From Acrocarpospora pleiomorpha (GTDB lineage: Bacteria > Actinomycetota > Actinomycetes > Streptosporangiales > Streptosporangiaceae), in assembly GCF_009687885.1 (NCBI RefSeq), contig NZ_BLAF01000015.1, positions 1 to 64,000 of the forward strand: a DNA stretch of 64,000 bases. The letters are read 5' to 3'. The notes below the pieces were generated by a model. The model ran no database searches and was not told the DNA's origin. It saw only the letters and a program-made list of their open reading frames with translations. Numbering within the stretch: position 1 is the stretch's first letter; each line of letters starts with the position of its first letter. Positions 36,139 to 45,095 of the stretch are shown one piece after another. A program made the translations under genes and the position numbers.

Positions 36139-36247
36139 GTTCCTCCTCGCCCTGCCGGCCCGAGTTCTGTGGGGGGCCGCTTCCCTGCAACCTACCGCCA
36201 TCAGCACCGGATTGCTCGGCTTGGACGCGCCGATGCCCGAAATGCGA

Positions 36248-36275
36248 GGACCCCGCACCATTTCGTGCGGGGTCC
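36248..36275 (-). terminator. Terminator after sodN
   Basis: A perfect 11-bp stem (36248-36258 with 36265-36275) and a six-base loop, 24 bases after the sodN stop and before the anti-sigma gene. The tail is not T-rich. Confidence 0.65.
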
Positions 36276-36298
36276 GTGGCAAAAAGCAGGTATATGCC

Positions 36299-36685
36299 CT
36301 ACGCTGCCTTGGTCTCCCAGAAGATCTTGGAGATCTCGTCGATCTTGGCAAGCAGGTCGTCGGCCTTGCCGACGTCCACCGTGCCCTTCGCGCCGGCCGC
36401 GCCGGCCAGCTTGGTCGCATCCCAGAAAAGCTGGTGGAGCTGGGGGTAGGTCTCCAGGTGCGGCGGCTTGAAGTAGTCCGTCCACAGCACCCACAGGTGG
36501 TGCTTGACGAGCTCCGCCCGCTCCTCCTTGATGTTGAGAGCACGCGCGCGGAACACCGGGTCCTCATTGTCGGCGTACTTGGCCATGATGGCCTTGACCG
36601 ACTCGGCCTCGATACGGGCCTGCGCGGGGTCGTAGACCCCGCACGGCAGGTCACAATGGGCCGATGCCACATGCTTGGCAAGCAT
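36299..36685 (-). CDS. sodN: Nickel superoxide dismutase
   Basis: A 128-aa Ni-SOD precursor. The nickel hook HCDLPCGVYDP starts at residue 10, after a nine-residue leader (MLAKHVASA) that must be removed so that His becomes the N terminus and, with the two hook cysteines, binds nickel. The rest is the four-helix bundle. The ribosome site AGGAAAGG is good. The processing protease gene is the divergent neighbour at 36749. No Nur-type palindrome was seen in the 63-base gap. Confidence 0.96.
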   Translation of the reverse strand: MLAKHVASAHCDLPCGVYDPAQARIEAESVKAIMAKYADNEDPVFRARALNIKEERAELVKHHLWVLWTDYFKPPHLETYPQLHQLFWDATKLAGAAGAKGTVDVGKADDLLAKIDEISKIFWETKAA

Positions 36686-36748
36686 CGGGGTTTCCTTTCC
36701 TCGGACTGGCTACAACATCCGACCCTACTCCCCTCGCCGAGGCTGATC

Positions 36749-37048
36749 ATGTTCACCACCGTCCGAGTGACCGGAGACTCGATGTTGCCGGTTCTCCGCC
36801 CAGGTGACTGCCTGCTCGTACGGCGCGGAGCCCCGATCCGGGCGGGGGATCTGGTCATCGCCCGCCGCCCGCACGGCCTGATCGTGAAGCGCGCTTTCCG
36901 CCGTACGGAGGAGGGCTGGTGGCTGGAGAGCGACAACCAGAGCGCGCCCGGCCGCCAGGACAGCTGGGACTTCGGCGCGATCCCCGAACAGGACATCCTC
37001 GGCCGCGTCCTGTTCCGCTACTGGCCGCTCAGGCGTTCCGCTTCCTAG
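36749..37048 (+). CDS. sodX: Nickel-type SOD maturation protease SodX
   Basis: A 99-aa S26/LexA-like serine peptidase without membrane anchor. The catalytic Ser is in VTGDSMLPVLRPGD and the general-base Lys lies in LIVKRAFRR. Such proteins cut the Ni-SOD leader. It faces away from sodN across a 63-base gap, whereas in Streptomyces the two are usually described as co-oriented. The 3' end overlaps the convergent zinc-finger gene by 20 bases. Confidence 0.88.
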   Translation: MFTTVRVTGDSMLPVLRPGDCLLVRRGAPIRAGDLVIARRPHGLIVKRAFRRTEEGWWLESDNQSAPGRQDSWDFGAIPEQDILGRVLFRYWPLRRSAS

Positions 37049-37556
37049 CCCGGTACGCGGCGACATTCGCCCTGCTCGCACACCGCTCCGAGCAGTACCG
37101 CCGGGACTTGTTGGACGAGGTGTCCAGATAGGCGTTCCGGCACGGCGGCGCCTGGCAGATCCCCAGCCGATCCGCCCCGAGCCCGGTCACCACGCTGGCC
37201 AGCCCCATCACCGACCCGACCGCCACGGTGTCGGCCACCCGGCCGCCCTCGGTCAGGTGCATGTGCCAGGACTGCCCGTCATGACCGGAAATTTGCGGAT
37301 GCACGGGGTGACGTACCAGAAGTCCGTTGAGGCGCTCGACCACGTCGGCCTCATCCCCCTGCGAGGCCGACTCGAACACCCCGGTGAGCTCTTCCCTGAG
37401 CTCGCAAATGGCGTCCAGATCGCGCCGCGTCGCCCGTGCGGCCGCCTCGGTCCTCCCCGTCTCCGCAAGAAGATCGCGAAGCGCTTCGAGGCTCCTCAGC
37501 TCGTACTTCCTGTTGACCAGAAGGACGGCGAGTTCTGCATAAGACGTCAGATCCAC
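37029..37556 (-). CDS. CGNR-type zinc finger protein (ABATE domain)
   Basis: A 175-aa protein with an N-terminal helical ABATE-like region (VDLTSYAELAVLLVNRK) and a C-terminal zinc finger with cysteines in CQAPPC and YCSERC followed by ASRANVAAYRARK. The usual CGNR tetrapeptide reads CASR. Members are thought to be DNA-binding regulators. The GTG at 37556 with AAGG eight bases upstream gives the family-like N terminus; longer in-frame starts exist. The 276 bases upstream, to the malic enzyme start, show no gene. Confidence 0.8.
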   Translation of the reverse strand: MDLTSYAELAVLLVNRKYELRSLEALRDLLAETGRTEAAARATRRDLDAICELREELTGVFESASQGDEADVVERLNGLLVRHPVHPQISGHDGQSWHMHLTEGGRVADTVAVGSVMGLASVVTGLGADRLGICQAPPCRNAYLDTSSNKSRRYCSERCASRANVAAYRARKRNA

Positions 37557-37832
37557 CGTGAGACCTTGTAAGAAGTGACTCCGGACTTTGAGTATTACAT
37601 GGTTCAAAGAAGTTCCATAGGTCTTACGAGGTCGATAAATCCTCATCAGATGGGCGTGCACCCCGGCGGGGGTCGGTCATCTCAGCATGTGGCACAATCG
37701 AGCGCACGCGGGTGACCCCCGTACCCCGTCAGGAGACACCGTCAACGGCGACGGCCGAGGGGCATAACCCATGCCTGGGCCCTCGTTCTCTTGCGCTGTC
37801 TAACGTGCTTTCTAGACAAACTGGGGTCATCG

Positions 37833-39008
37833 ATGACTGCTTCCCTCGACGCTCTTGATCTGGATCCGGCGTTCGCCCTGCATCGGGGCGGCAAGCTGGA
37901 GGTCCGCTCCACCATTCCCGTGCGCAACGCGGACGACCTCTCCCTGGCGTACACGCCGGGGGTCGCGCGGGTCTGCAGCGCCATCGCCGACAATCCGGAG
38001 CTGGTCAACGACTACACCTGGGCGTCCAACGTGGTCGCCGTGGTCTCCGACGGCACCGCCGTGCTCGGGCTCGGCGACATCGGGCCCGCCGCGGCCATGC
38101 CGGTCATGGAGGGCAAGGCGCTGCTGTTCAAGGAGTTCGGCGGGGTCGACTCGGTGCCGATCTGCCTGGCCTGCACCGACGTGGAGGAGATCGTCGAGAC
38201 GGTGGCGCGGCTGGCGCCCTCGTTCGGCGGGATCAACCTGGAGGACATCAGCGCGCCGCGCTGCTTCGAGATCGAGGAGCGGCTGCGCGAGCTGCTGAGC
38301 ATCCCGGTCTTCCACGACGACCAGCACGGCACCGCGATCGTGGTGCTGGCCGCGCTCCGCAACGCCGCTCGGCTGACCGGCCGCCCGCTGTCGGAGCTGC
38401 GCGCGGTGGTGGCGGGCGCGGGCGCGTCCGGGGTCGCGGTCACCCGGATCCTGGTCAACGCCGGGATCGGCGACATCGCGGTGGCCGACAGCAAGGGCCT
38501 GATCTTCGAGGGCCGGGAGGGCATGAACCCGGTCAAGGACGCGCTGGCCAGGGACACCAACCGGCTGGGGCTGAAGGGCTCCACCGAGCAGGCGCTGGCC
38601 GGAGCCGACGTGTTCGTGGGCCTGTCCGGCGCGACCGTCTCCGAGACGGCCATCGCGGGCATGGCGGCCGGTTCTATCGTGTTCGCGCTGTCCAACCCGA
38701 CCCCCGAGGTGCACCCGGAGGTCGCCGCCCGGTATGCCGCCGTGGTCGCCACCGGCCGCTCCGACTTCCCGAACCAGATCAACAACGTGCTCGCCTTCCC
38801 CGGCGTCTTCCGCGGCGCGCTGGACGTGCGGGCCAGCACGATCACCGAGAACATGAAGGTGGCCGCCGCCACCGCGCTGGCCGACGTGGTCGGCGACGAG
38901 GTGGCCGCCGACTACATCATCCCCTCGCCGTTCGACGTCCGGGTGGCCCCCGCGGTGACCGCCGCGGTGGCGGGCCAGGCCAGGATCGACGGGGTCGCGC
39001 GTAAGTAA
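37833..39008 (+). CDS. NAD(P)-dependent malic enzyme
   Basis: A 391-aa enzyme that oxidatively decarboxylates malate to pyruvate. SLAYTPGVARVC, GLGDIGPAAAMPVMEGKA, the metal site FHDDQHGTAIV, the NAD-binding GAGASGVAVTRIL and FALSNPTPEVHPEVA are all present. This is the short bacterial form without a phosphotransacetylase domain. Start at ATG 37833. Confidence 0.95.
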   Translation: MTASLDALDLDPAFALHRGGKLEVRSTIPVRNADDLSLAYTPGVARVCSAIADNPELVNDYTWASNVVAVVSDGTAVLGLGDIGPAAAMPVMEGKALLFKEFGGVDSVPICLACTDVEEIVETVARLAPSFGGINLEDISAPRCFEIEERLRELLSIPVFHDDQHGTAIVVLAALRNAARLTGRPLSELRAVVAGAGASGVAVTRILVNAGIGDIAVADSKGLIFEGREGMNPVKDALARDTNRLGLKGSTEQALAGADVFVGLSGATVSETAIAGMAAGSIVFALSNPTPEVHPEVAARYAAVVATGRSDFPNQINNVLAFPGVFRGALDVRASTITENMKVAAATALADVVGDEVAADYIIPSPFDVRVAPAVTAAVAGQARIDGVARK

Positions 39009-39069
39009 ATTTGAGATTCCTTTAACGGAAGGTGCTATAACAAAAGCTCTCCGTCACCGGGGGAGAGCG

Positions 39070-40437
39070 ATGCGACGCGAGCCCAATCCGTTACTGCACC
39101 GGCACATCGCCGAAGCGGGCCTGTCCCACAAAGGGCTGGCCCGCCGGTTGAACGACCTCGGGCAGGCCCGTGGCCTGCTCGGGCTCCGGTATGACCACAG
39201 TTCGGTGCTGCGCTGGATCAGCGGCCAGCGGCCGCGCGACCCGGTGCCCGGGCTCCTTGCCGAGATCTTCTCGCTGCGCCTGGCCCGCCCGGTCTCCGCT
39301 GAGGACATCGGCATGCCCCGCACGGCGATCCCCCTCGACCTCGGACAGGAATTCTCCCACTCGTGGCAGGAGGGTGTGCGGATCGTGACTGCACTCTGGC
39401 GGGCCGACGTGGAAAGACGCCGGTTCCTGATCGACTCCACGTTCGCGATCGGCGCGGGTTCCGCGGGGATCGTGCGCTGGCTGACCTTCCCGGACGGCGA
39501 GCGGCCCGCCGCGAGCGGCGCCCGCCGGGTGGGCACCTCCGACGTCGCGGCGATCCGGGAGGTCACCCGCTCGTTCGGCGAACTGGACAACCGTTTCGGC
39601 GGCGGCCGGGTCCGCGCCGCTGTCGTGAAATATCTGGACACGGGGGTCGCGCCGCTGCTGTCCGGCTCGTACGGCGAAGCCACCGGCAAAGCCCTGGCCG
39701 GAGCCGCCGCCGAACTCACCCGCCTGGCCGGCTGGATGGCCTACGACCTGGAGCAGCACGGCCTGGCCCAGCGTTACCTGATCCAGGCGCTCCGGTTAGC
39801 CCGCCGGGCCGGGGACCACGGCCTGGGCGGCGAGATCCTGGCCGGCATGAGCCACCAGGCCCTCTACGTCGGCCAGCCCCGGCACGGCCTCGACCTGGCC
39901 AGGGCCGCCCTGGTGGCCGCCCGCGACTCCGGCGTGCCCTCGCTGCTGGCCGAGGCGCACGCCCTGGAGGCCCACGCGCACGCGCTGCTGTCCGAACCCG
40001 CCGCGTGCGCGACCGCCCTGCACGCGGCCGAGCTGGCCTTCGACCGGCGGGTCGGCGGGAGCGAGCCGGAGTGGATCGGCTACTTCGACGAGGCCTATCT
40101 GGCGGCCAAGTTCGCCCAGTGTTTCCGCGATCTCGGCGAGGGCCCGGACGCGGTCCGGCACGCGACCCGATCGCTGGAGATGGACGGGCGCTACGTGCGC
40201 GGCCGGATGTTCAACCTGACCCTGCTGGCCTCGGCGCACGTGCTGGAGGGCGAGGTGGAGCAGGCCTGCGTGGTGGCCGCGGAGGCGGTGGAACTGGGGG
40301 AGGGGCTGGAATCCGCCCGGACCCGGTCCTCGTTCGCGGACCTGTGCCGGCGGCTGGAGCCGTACGAGCGGGAGCCGGCGGTGGCGGCGGTGCTGGATCG
40401 GGGCCCGGCCTGGACCGGGCCCCGAGAGGTTACTTGA
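39070..40437 (+). CDS. Transcriptional regulator with TPR repeats (NsdA-like architecture)
   Basis: A 455-aa protein. The N-terminal ~80 residues look like a helix-turn-helix (HIAEAGLSHKGLARRLNDLG, SSVLRWISGQRPRDPVPGLL). The rest is TPR-like helical repeats (YLIQALRLARRAGDHGLGGE and similar). The plan matches actinomycete sporulation/antibiotic regulators of the NsdA type, though orthology cannot be shown. A GGGAGAG ribosome site precedes the ATG. It ends seven bases before the convergent stop of protease P1. Confidence 0.75.
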   Translation: MRREPNPLLHRHIAEAGLSHKGLARRLNDLGQARGLLGLRYDHSSVLRWISGQRPRDPVPGLLAEIFSLRLARPVSAEDIGMPRTAIPLDLGQEFSHSWQEGVRIVTALWRADVERRRFLIDSTFAIGAGSAGIVRWLTFPDGERPAASGARRVGTSDVAAIREVTRSFGELDNRFGGGRVRAAVVKYLDTGVAPLLSGSYGEATGKALAGAAAELTRLAGWMAYDLEQHGLAQRYLIQALRLARRAGDHGLGGEILAGMSHQALYVGQPRHGLDLARAALVAARDSGVPSLLAEAHALEAHAHALLSEPAACATALHAAELAFDRRVGGSEPEWIGYFDEAYLAAKFAQCFRDLGEGPDAVRHATRSLEMDGRYVRGRMFNLTLLASAHVLEGEVEQACVVAAEAVELGEGLESARTRSSFADLCRRLEPYEREPAVAAVLDRGPAWTGPREVT

Positions 40438-40443
40438 CCGGGG

Positions 40444-41535
40444 TTATTTGACCTCGGTGAGGCCGAGCGTGCCGTCCTTCTTGACGATCGAGCCCGACCA
40501 CAGCGGGGCCGCGGCCTTGTAGACGCTGTAGGTCTCGCCGTCGAAGTAAGGCGAGGTGATCAGGTCGCTGCGCAGGTTGCCGTCGGTGTCGCCGCCGAGG
40601 CTGGTGACGCCGTTGAGGTAGCCGAGGCGGCGGTTGGAGCTGTAGCCGATGATCCACGGGCCACCGGAGGCGCCGCCGGTCATCGAGCACCGCAGCGCCA
40701 CGTGCTCCTCCACCTTCACGCTCGACTCCACCCGCGGGTAGGTGGGCTTGCCGTAGCAGAACTTGAGCGTGTGACCGGTGTAGGCGTAGTCGCCGTCCCC
40801 GTGCGCGGCGGTCGGGTAGCCGAACACGTAGGTGGCCTGGCCGACCTTCTGGTTGTAGGCCAGGCCCTGACCGCCCACCTTGGCGCCCAGCGGCCCGACG
40901 TCGATCCAGCGGCCGCTGGACCTGGCGATGCCGTTGTAGACGGTGACGAAGGCGTAGTCGCGGTCGGCGTCCTCGTAGACGTCCCAGTCGTAGTGGGTGA
41001 ACGCCTGCTTGCCGATGTAGACACCCCAGGGTGCCTTGCCCTGGTAGTAGCCGGGCACGAAGACCCACTTGTCGGCCACGCTCTGGTTGCCCACCGGGTC
41101 GTAGACGCAGTGCCCGGCCGTGGCGACCAGGTTCTTGTACGTCGACTGCACCGAGGACGCCGAGCAGGAGTAGAGATCCTCGCCGAGCACGAAGAACACC
41201 CGGCCCGCCGTCTTGGGCAGGTTGACGTTCTTGGTCCTGGCCGCGGCGGCCGGGATGTCGGCGGTGGCCGGCACGATGCCCGGCTTGCCGTCGGCGGCGG
41301 GCCCGCCGGTGGAGACGTGCTTGGGCACGCGCTTGTGCTCAAGGCCGAAGGGGTCGGCGGCCTTGAAGTTGGCGCCGCCGTCGGCGGTCCAGAACTCCAG
41401 GGTCGTCGCGGCGTTGGCGGCCGTGTTCAACTTCGCGGAGGTGGTGACCTTCGGCGCCGCCGTCGCGATGCCCGCGAACGAGGCGGCCAGCAGGCCACCG
41501 GCGGCCAGGCAGCCGCCTAAGGGAAGAAGCTTCAA
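40444..41535 (-). CDS. Secreted trypsin-like serine peptidase P1 (catalytic triad intact)
   Basis: A 363-aa exported protein. TTG start at 41535 (CGAGGAGC upstream; same TTG-AAG context as P2), signal peptide to about residue 27, a pro-like region, then an S1 peptidase fold. Triad: His142 (VATAGHC), Asp193 (DRDYAFV) and Ser290 (GGASGGPW). The disulfide around the His (C124-C143 region) and a second Cys pair flanking the Ser loop (C260, C283) are present. It shares with P2-P7 the block NLPKT-GRVFF, VPGYYQGK and GKQAFTHYD. First of a seven-gene same-strand array. P1 lacks the ~30-60-residue insert found in P2-P5 between the Asp and Ser regions. Confidence 0.85.
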   Translation of the reverse strand: MKLLPLGGCLAAGGLLAASFAGIATAAPKVTTSAKLNTAANAATTLEFWTADGGANFKAADPFGLEHKRVPKHVSTGGPAADGKPGIVPATADIPAAAARTKNVNLPKTAGRVFFVLGEDLYSCSASSVQSTYKNLVATAGHCVYDPVGNQSVADKWVFVPGYYQGKAPWGVYIGKQAFTHYDWDVYEDADRDYAFVTVYNGIARSSGRWIDVGPLGAKVGGQGLAYNQKVGQATYVFGYPTAAHGDGDYAYTGHTLKFCYGKPTYPRVESSVKVEEHVALRCSMTGGASGGPWIIGYSSNRRLGYLNGVTSLGGDTDGNLRSDLITSPYFDGETYSVYKAAAPLWSGSIVKKDGTLGLTEVK

Positions 41536-41660
41536 GAGGGGTTCGCTCCTCGCGCTGTACGTGGGACGCCACATGGGCCCCATGCGTCAGTAAAGGGATG
41601 TAAAGGAACTTACCTCACAAGTGATCGTGACATAAGCAGAGATCGTCTGAAACGCGAAAA

Positions 41661-41685
41661 GGGCCCGGCCAAACCGGCCGGGCCC
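41661..41685 (-). terminator. Terminator of pseudoprotease gene P2
   Basis: A 10-bp stem (41661-41670 with 41676-41685), five-base loop and a TTTT tail on the minus strand, 13 bases after the P2 stop. Confidence 0.85.
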
Positions 41686-41698
41686 CTTCCCCAGGCGT

Positions 41699-42913
41699 TT
41701 AGGCGATCGAGCCCGACCACATGTTCTTGGCCGCGCTGTAGACGCCGTAGGCCTCACCGTCGAAGTACGGCGAGACCGAGGTGTCGATCCGCAGGTTGTT
41801 GTCGGTGTCCGAGACGGCGCTGGTGACGCCGTTCAGGTAGCCGAGCCGGCGGGTGTTCTTGTACTGCAGCAGCCAGGCCGAACCCAGCGAGCCCTGACCG
41901 GTGAAGCTGGACTTGACGCCCTGGAGCTCCTCGGCCTTGCGGGCGGCGGCCGTGGCGGCGAAGGTCTTGCCGTACGACCACTTCAGGGTCTTGCCGGAGT
42001 AGGCGTAGTTGCCGTCCGGGTGCGACCCGCTCGGGTAGCCGAACACGAAGACGTTCTTGCCCAGCTTCTGGTTGTAGGCCAGACCCTGCCCACCCACGTT
42101 GTCGCCGAGGCGACCGGCGTCGGTGAACTTGCGGAAGTAGTACTTGCCGCCTTCGGTCTTCTTGAAGCCCTTCCAGATGTCCGCCTTGTTGTAGACCTCC
42201 GCGGTGACTTCCTTCCAGTCGGTCGGAGTCACGGACGGCACGTACGGCGTGCCGGTCTCGCCCGGCCGCGGGACGTACTTGAGGCCGTTGTACACGGTGA
42301 CGAACGCGTAGTCGCGGTCGCCGTCCTCGTAGACGTCGAAGTCGTAGTGGGTGAACGCCTGCTTGCCCACGTACAGACCCCACGGGAGCTTGCCCTGGTA
42401 GTAACCGGGGACGAAGACCCACTGGTCGAGCGTGGCGCTGTTGGTCTCCGTGTCGTAGACACAGCGGCCCGCGGTCGCGACGAGGTTGCGGTAAGTCGAC
42501 TGCACGGAGGTGGCGGTGCACCAGCGCGCGTCCGGCTTGGAGTCCGCGTCGGAACCGTCGGGAACGGTGAAGAACACCTTGCCCGTGGTCTTGGGCAGGT
42601 TGACGTTCTTCGAGGTGGAGGTGGACTTCTTCTCGTCGCCAATGGCCGGGACGACGCCTGGTTTGCTGTCCGCCGCCGGGCCGCCCGAAGAAACGTGCTT
42701 GGCCGCGACTTTGGTCTCCACGTTGTACGGCGTGGCGCCGATGAGGTTTTCCGCCTGGTTGCCGAGCCAGAAGGCGGCAACGTTGTAGGCCGCGATACCG
42801 GAGGTCGCCAGCGGGTCGCTGGCGACGTCGGACACGGCCGAGGCGGGCTGGCTGACGAGCGCGGTGGCCAGAAGGCCGGCCGCGACGCCACCCAGAACGA
42901 GGGTGCGCTTCAA
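41699..42913 (-). CDS. Secreted trypsin-fold pseudoprotease P2
   Basis: A 404-aa exported paralogue of P1. TTG start at 42913 with AAGGAG seven bases upstream, matching the MKRT start of P3 and P4; a much longer in-frame extension is not supported. Signal peptide ends near QPASA. The fold blocks are conserved but the catalytic His is Arg150 (VATAGRC) and the catalytic Ser is Leu343 (GSLGSAWLL); Asp201 remains. The Cys pair near the Ser loop is Ser/Ser (LKWSYGK, VKSSFTG), while the WCTATS/GRC disulfide is kept. It should be proteolytically inactive yet keeps an intact frame and control region, including a CRP-type site at 43183. Confidence 0.85.
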   Translation of the reverse strand: MKRTLVLGGVAAGLLATALVSQPASAVSDVASDPLATSGIAAYNVAAFWLGNQAENLIGATPYNVETKVAAKHVSSGGPAADSKPGVVPAIGDEKKSTSTSKNVNLPKTTGKVFFTVPDGSDADSKPDARWCTATSVQSTYRNLVATAGRCVYDTETNSATLDQWVFVPGYYQGKLPWGLYVGKQAFTHYDFDVYEDGDRDYAFVTVYNGLKYVPRPGETGTPYVPSVTPTDWKEVTAEVYNKADIWKGFKKTEGGKYYFRKFTDAGRLGDNVGGQGLAYNQKLGKNVFVFGYPSGSHPDGNYAYSGKTLKWSYGKTFAATAAARKAEELQGVKSSFTGQGSLGSAWLLQYKNTRRLGYLNGVTSAVSDTDNNLRIDTSVSPYFDGEAYGVYSAAKNMWSGSIA

Positions 42914-42959
42914 AGGGGTGCTCCTTGGTCTGTCGTGGGACGGCTCATGCGTCCCATAC

Positions 42960-43001
42960 GTCAGGAAAGGGTCAACCCGGAACTTACAGCGCAGATCTTG
43001 A
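42960..43001 (-). repeat. Conserved upstream block of P2
   Basis: This ~40-nt block (minus strand: GATCTGCGCTGTAAGTTCCG, a variable part, then TTTCCTGAC) recurs almost unchanged before P3 (44599-44640) and P4 (46457-46494). It ends about 47 bases before each start. It may hold the core promoter or leader; no clear -35/-10 pair could be fixed. Confidence 0.6.
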
Positions 43002-43182
43002 GAAGAGGAACCCGTTCGGACAGGACCGTAGGCCACCTCAGGTGCGTTATCTTTTCGTGACTTGTCAGGATTTGCTGTCAAGTCGTGATGCTTCGGCGAT
43101 GTTTGGCCAGATGGTTGACTGGATGATGACTCTGGCGTCCGAGATAATCTTGTGATGAGAGTGACCTGGGCGATCATATGTG

Positions 43183-43198
43183 TGTGATGTAAATCACA
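43183..43198 (-). promoter_or_regulatory. CRP-type palindrome upstream of P2
   Basis: Perfect TGTGA-N6-TCACA (N6 TGTAAA), matching the CRP/FNR-family consensus. It lies about 277 bases before the P2 start and beyond the P3 terminator. Equivalent sites occur before P3 and P4. Confidence 0.7.
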
Positions 43199-43267
43199 TC
43201 GTGCAGATGGCACCGATCTAGCGGCGATTACGTCTAAGGGACCTTCTCAAGGGGCTCCACAACAGAA

Positions 43268-43294
43268 AAGGCCCGGCCGATAGGCCGGGCCCTT
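43268..43294 (-). terminator. Terminator of pseudoprotease gene P3
   Basis: A GGCCCGGCC/GGCCGGGCC stem (43270-43278 with 43283-43291) with flanking AA-TT pairs and a TTTT tail on the minus strand, 20 bases after the P3 stop. Confidence 0.85.
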
Positions 43295-43313
43295 CCTTAC
43301 CGCTTGGCGATCG

Positions 43314-44552
43314 CTACGCGATCGAGCCCGACCACAGGTTCTTGGCCGCGCTGTAGACGCCGAAGAGCTCACCGTCGAAGTACGGGGAGACCGAGGTGTC
43401 GTAGCGGTTGTTGCTGTCGGTGTCGGAGACGCCGATGGTCACACCGTTCAGGTAGCCGAGACGGCGGGTGTTCTTGTACCCGACCAGCCACGACGACCCG
43501 AGCGCGCCCTCACCGGTGAAGGACGACTTGACACCGATGAGCTCCTCGGCCTTGATGGCAGAGGCGCTAGCGGCGAACGTCTTGCCGTAGCTCCACTTGA
43601 GGGTCTTGCCGGAGTAGGCGTAGTTGCCGTCCGGGTGCGACCCGCTCGGGTAGCCGAACACGAAGACCGGCTTGCCGACCTTCTGGTTGTAGGCCAGACC
43701 CTGTCCACCGACGTTGTCACCGAGGCGACCAGCGTCGACGAACTTCCAGACGTAGTACTTCGCCGACGCGCCTTCACCCTCCTGCTTCTTCAGGTAAGGC
43801 GCGTACTTCTCCCAGGTCGCCTTGTCGATCTCGACGAAGCCACCGATGTCGGTCAGCTTCTTCACGTCGGCGAGGCCGCCGTGCGGAAGCTTGACGCCGT
43901 TGTACACGGTGACGAACGCGTAGTCGCGGTCGCCGTCCTCGTACACGTCGAAGTCGTAGTGGGTGAAGGCCTGCTTACCCACGTACACGCCCCACGGGGT
44001 CTTGCCCTGGTAGTAACCCGGGACGAAGATCCAGTAGTTCAGCGTGGACTTGTTGTTCACCGTGTCGTAGACACAGCTACCAGCGGTGGCGACCAGGTTC
44101 TTGTACGTCGACTGGATGGACGTGGCGGTGCACCAGTGCGGGTTGTCCGCGACAACCTTCTTGTAGTTCGTCCCGGGAACGGGGACCAGCTTGAACCCGT
44201 CGGCGAAGAAGACCTTGCCGGAGGTCTTGGGCAGGTTCACGTTCTTGGACTTGGCGGTCGACTTCTTCTCGTCGCCGATCGCCGGAACCACACCGGGCTT
44301 GCTGTCCGCAGCGGGACCACCGGTCGAAATGTGCTTGGCGACAACCTTCGTCTCCACGTCATAAGGCGTGGCGGCGATCAGGTTGGCCGCGCCTTCGGCC
44401 AGCCACAGGGCGGCGATGTTCTTGCCCGCGATGCCGCTGGCGGCAAGCGGGGTGCCGACCACGTCGCCGGCAGCACCGGCGGGAGCGGCCAGGCCAGCGG
44501 CCAGGAGGCCGGCGGTGGCGACAACGCCACCAAAGGCGAGAGTGCGCTTCAT
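43314..44552 (-). CDS. Secreted trypsin-fold pseudoprotease P3
   Basis: A 412-aa exported protein, ATG start with AAGGAG upstream, signal peptide ending near APAGA. The catalytic His is Ser159 (VATAGSC), Asp210 is kept and the catalytic Ser is Leu351 (GALGSSWLV). The Ser-loop Cys pair is Ser/Ser as in P2. A ~60-residue insert lies between the Asp block and GRLGDNVGGQG. The 3' ~300 bases are nearly identical to P4, indicating recent duplication or gene conversion. It has its own terminator and CRP-type site. Confidence 0.85.
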   Translation of the reverse strand: MKRTLAFGGVVATAGLLAAGLAAPAGAAGDVVGTPLAASGIAGKNIAALWLAEGAANLIAATPYDVETKVVAKHISTGGPAADSKPGVVPAIGDEKKSTAKSKNVNLPKTSGKVFFADGFKLVPVPGTNYKKVVADNPHWCTATSIQSTYKNLVATAGSCVYDTVNNKSTLNYWIFVPGYYQGKTPWGVYVGKQAFTHYDFDVYEDGDRDYAFVTVYNGVKLPHGGLADVKKLTDIGGFVEIDKATWEKYAPYLKKQEGEGASAKYYVWKFVDAGRLGDNVGGQGLAYNQKVGKPVFVFGYPSGSHPDGNYAYSGKTLKWSYGKTFAASASAIKAEELIGVKSSFTGEGALGSSWLVGYKNTRRLGYLNGVTIGVSDTDSNNRYDTSVSPYFDGELFGVYSAAKNLWSGSIA

Positions 44553-44598
44553 GGGGGAACTCCTTGGTCTGTCGTGGAACGCCTCATGCGTCCCATGC

Positions 44599-44640
44599 GT
44601 CAGGAAAGGGATAGCCCGGAACTTACAGCGCAGATCTTGA
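44599..44640 (-). repeat. Conserved upstream block of P3
   Basis: Second copy of the ~40-nt upstream block described at 42960, differing at few positions, 47 bases before the P3 ATG. Confidence 0.6.
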
Positions 44641-44820
44641 TAGGAGGAAGTCGTTCCGACATCTCCGTGCGACCACTCGTAGGCGCGTTATCTTTTCGTG
44701 ACATGTCAGATTTCTTGTCAAGCCGGGCCAGGAAGTGACATTTGTCCAGCTGGTTGACTCGGCGATGACCATGGAGTCCAGGATGATCCTGGGGCGAAGG
44801 GGGCTCGCGAGGCAACTGGT

Positions 44821-44836
44821 GTGTGACGTAAATCAC
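44821..44836 (-). promoter_or_regulatory. CRP-type palindrome upstream of P3
   Basis: Perfect TGTGA-N6-TCACA (N6 CGTAAA), about 276 bases before the P3 start, the same distance as in P2. Confidence 0.7.
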
Positions 44837-44920
44837 ATCGAACTGATGGCACTGGGATGCGGTTGCGCGCGTCTAACCGCGCGCACGCCAGGAACGAACA
44901 AGGGGCCCGGCCGAGCGGCC

Positions 44921-45031
44921 GATGCTGCCGCTCCACTTGTTGGCGACAGCCTTGTAGACGCCGTAGAGCTCGCCGTCGAAGTATGGGGAGACCGAGACGT
45001 CGATCCGGTTGTTGCCGTCGGTGTCCGACAG
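44921..45031 (-). pseudogene. Truncated eighth copy of the trypsin-fold family
   Basis: Minus-strand translation gives LSDTDGNNRIDVSVSPYFDG followed by ELYGVYKAVANKWSGSI, the C-terminal ~37 residues of the family. No start, no upstream domain and no normal stop: the coding end is fused into one arm of a degenerate GGCCCGGCC terminator. It is the remnant of a lost member between P3 and P4. Confidence 0.8.
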
Positions 45032-45067
45032 CTTGGATGCCCCACGGGAACATTTCCGGAAACGACA

Positions 45068-45095
45068 AAGGGCTCGGCCAGGAGGCCGAGCCCTT
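45068..45095 (-). terminator. Terminator of pseudoprotease gene P4
   Basis: A perfect 12-bp stem (45068-45079 with 45084-45095) and a four-base loop, about 48 bases after the P4 stop, with a short T run on the minus strand. Confidence 0.8.

Noticed and set aside
42914..43213. 100-codon N-terminal extension of P2
   Set aside because: It would bury the signal peptide and run over the CRP-type site and conserved upstream block; P3 and P4 start at the equivalent MKRT.
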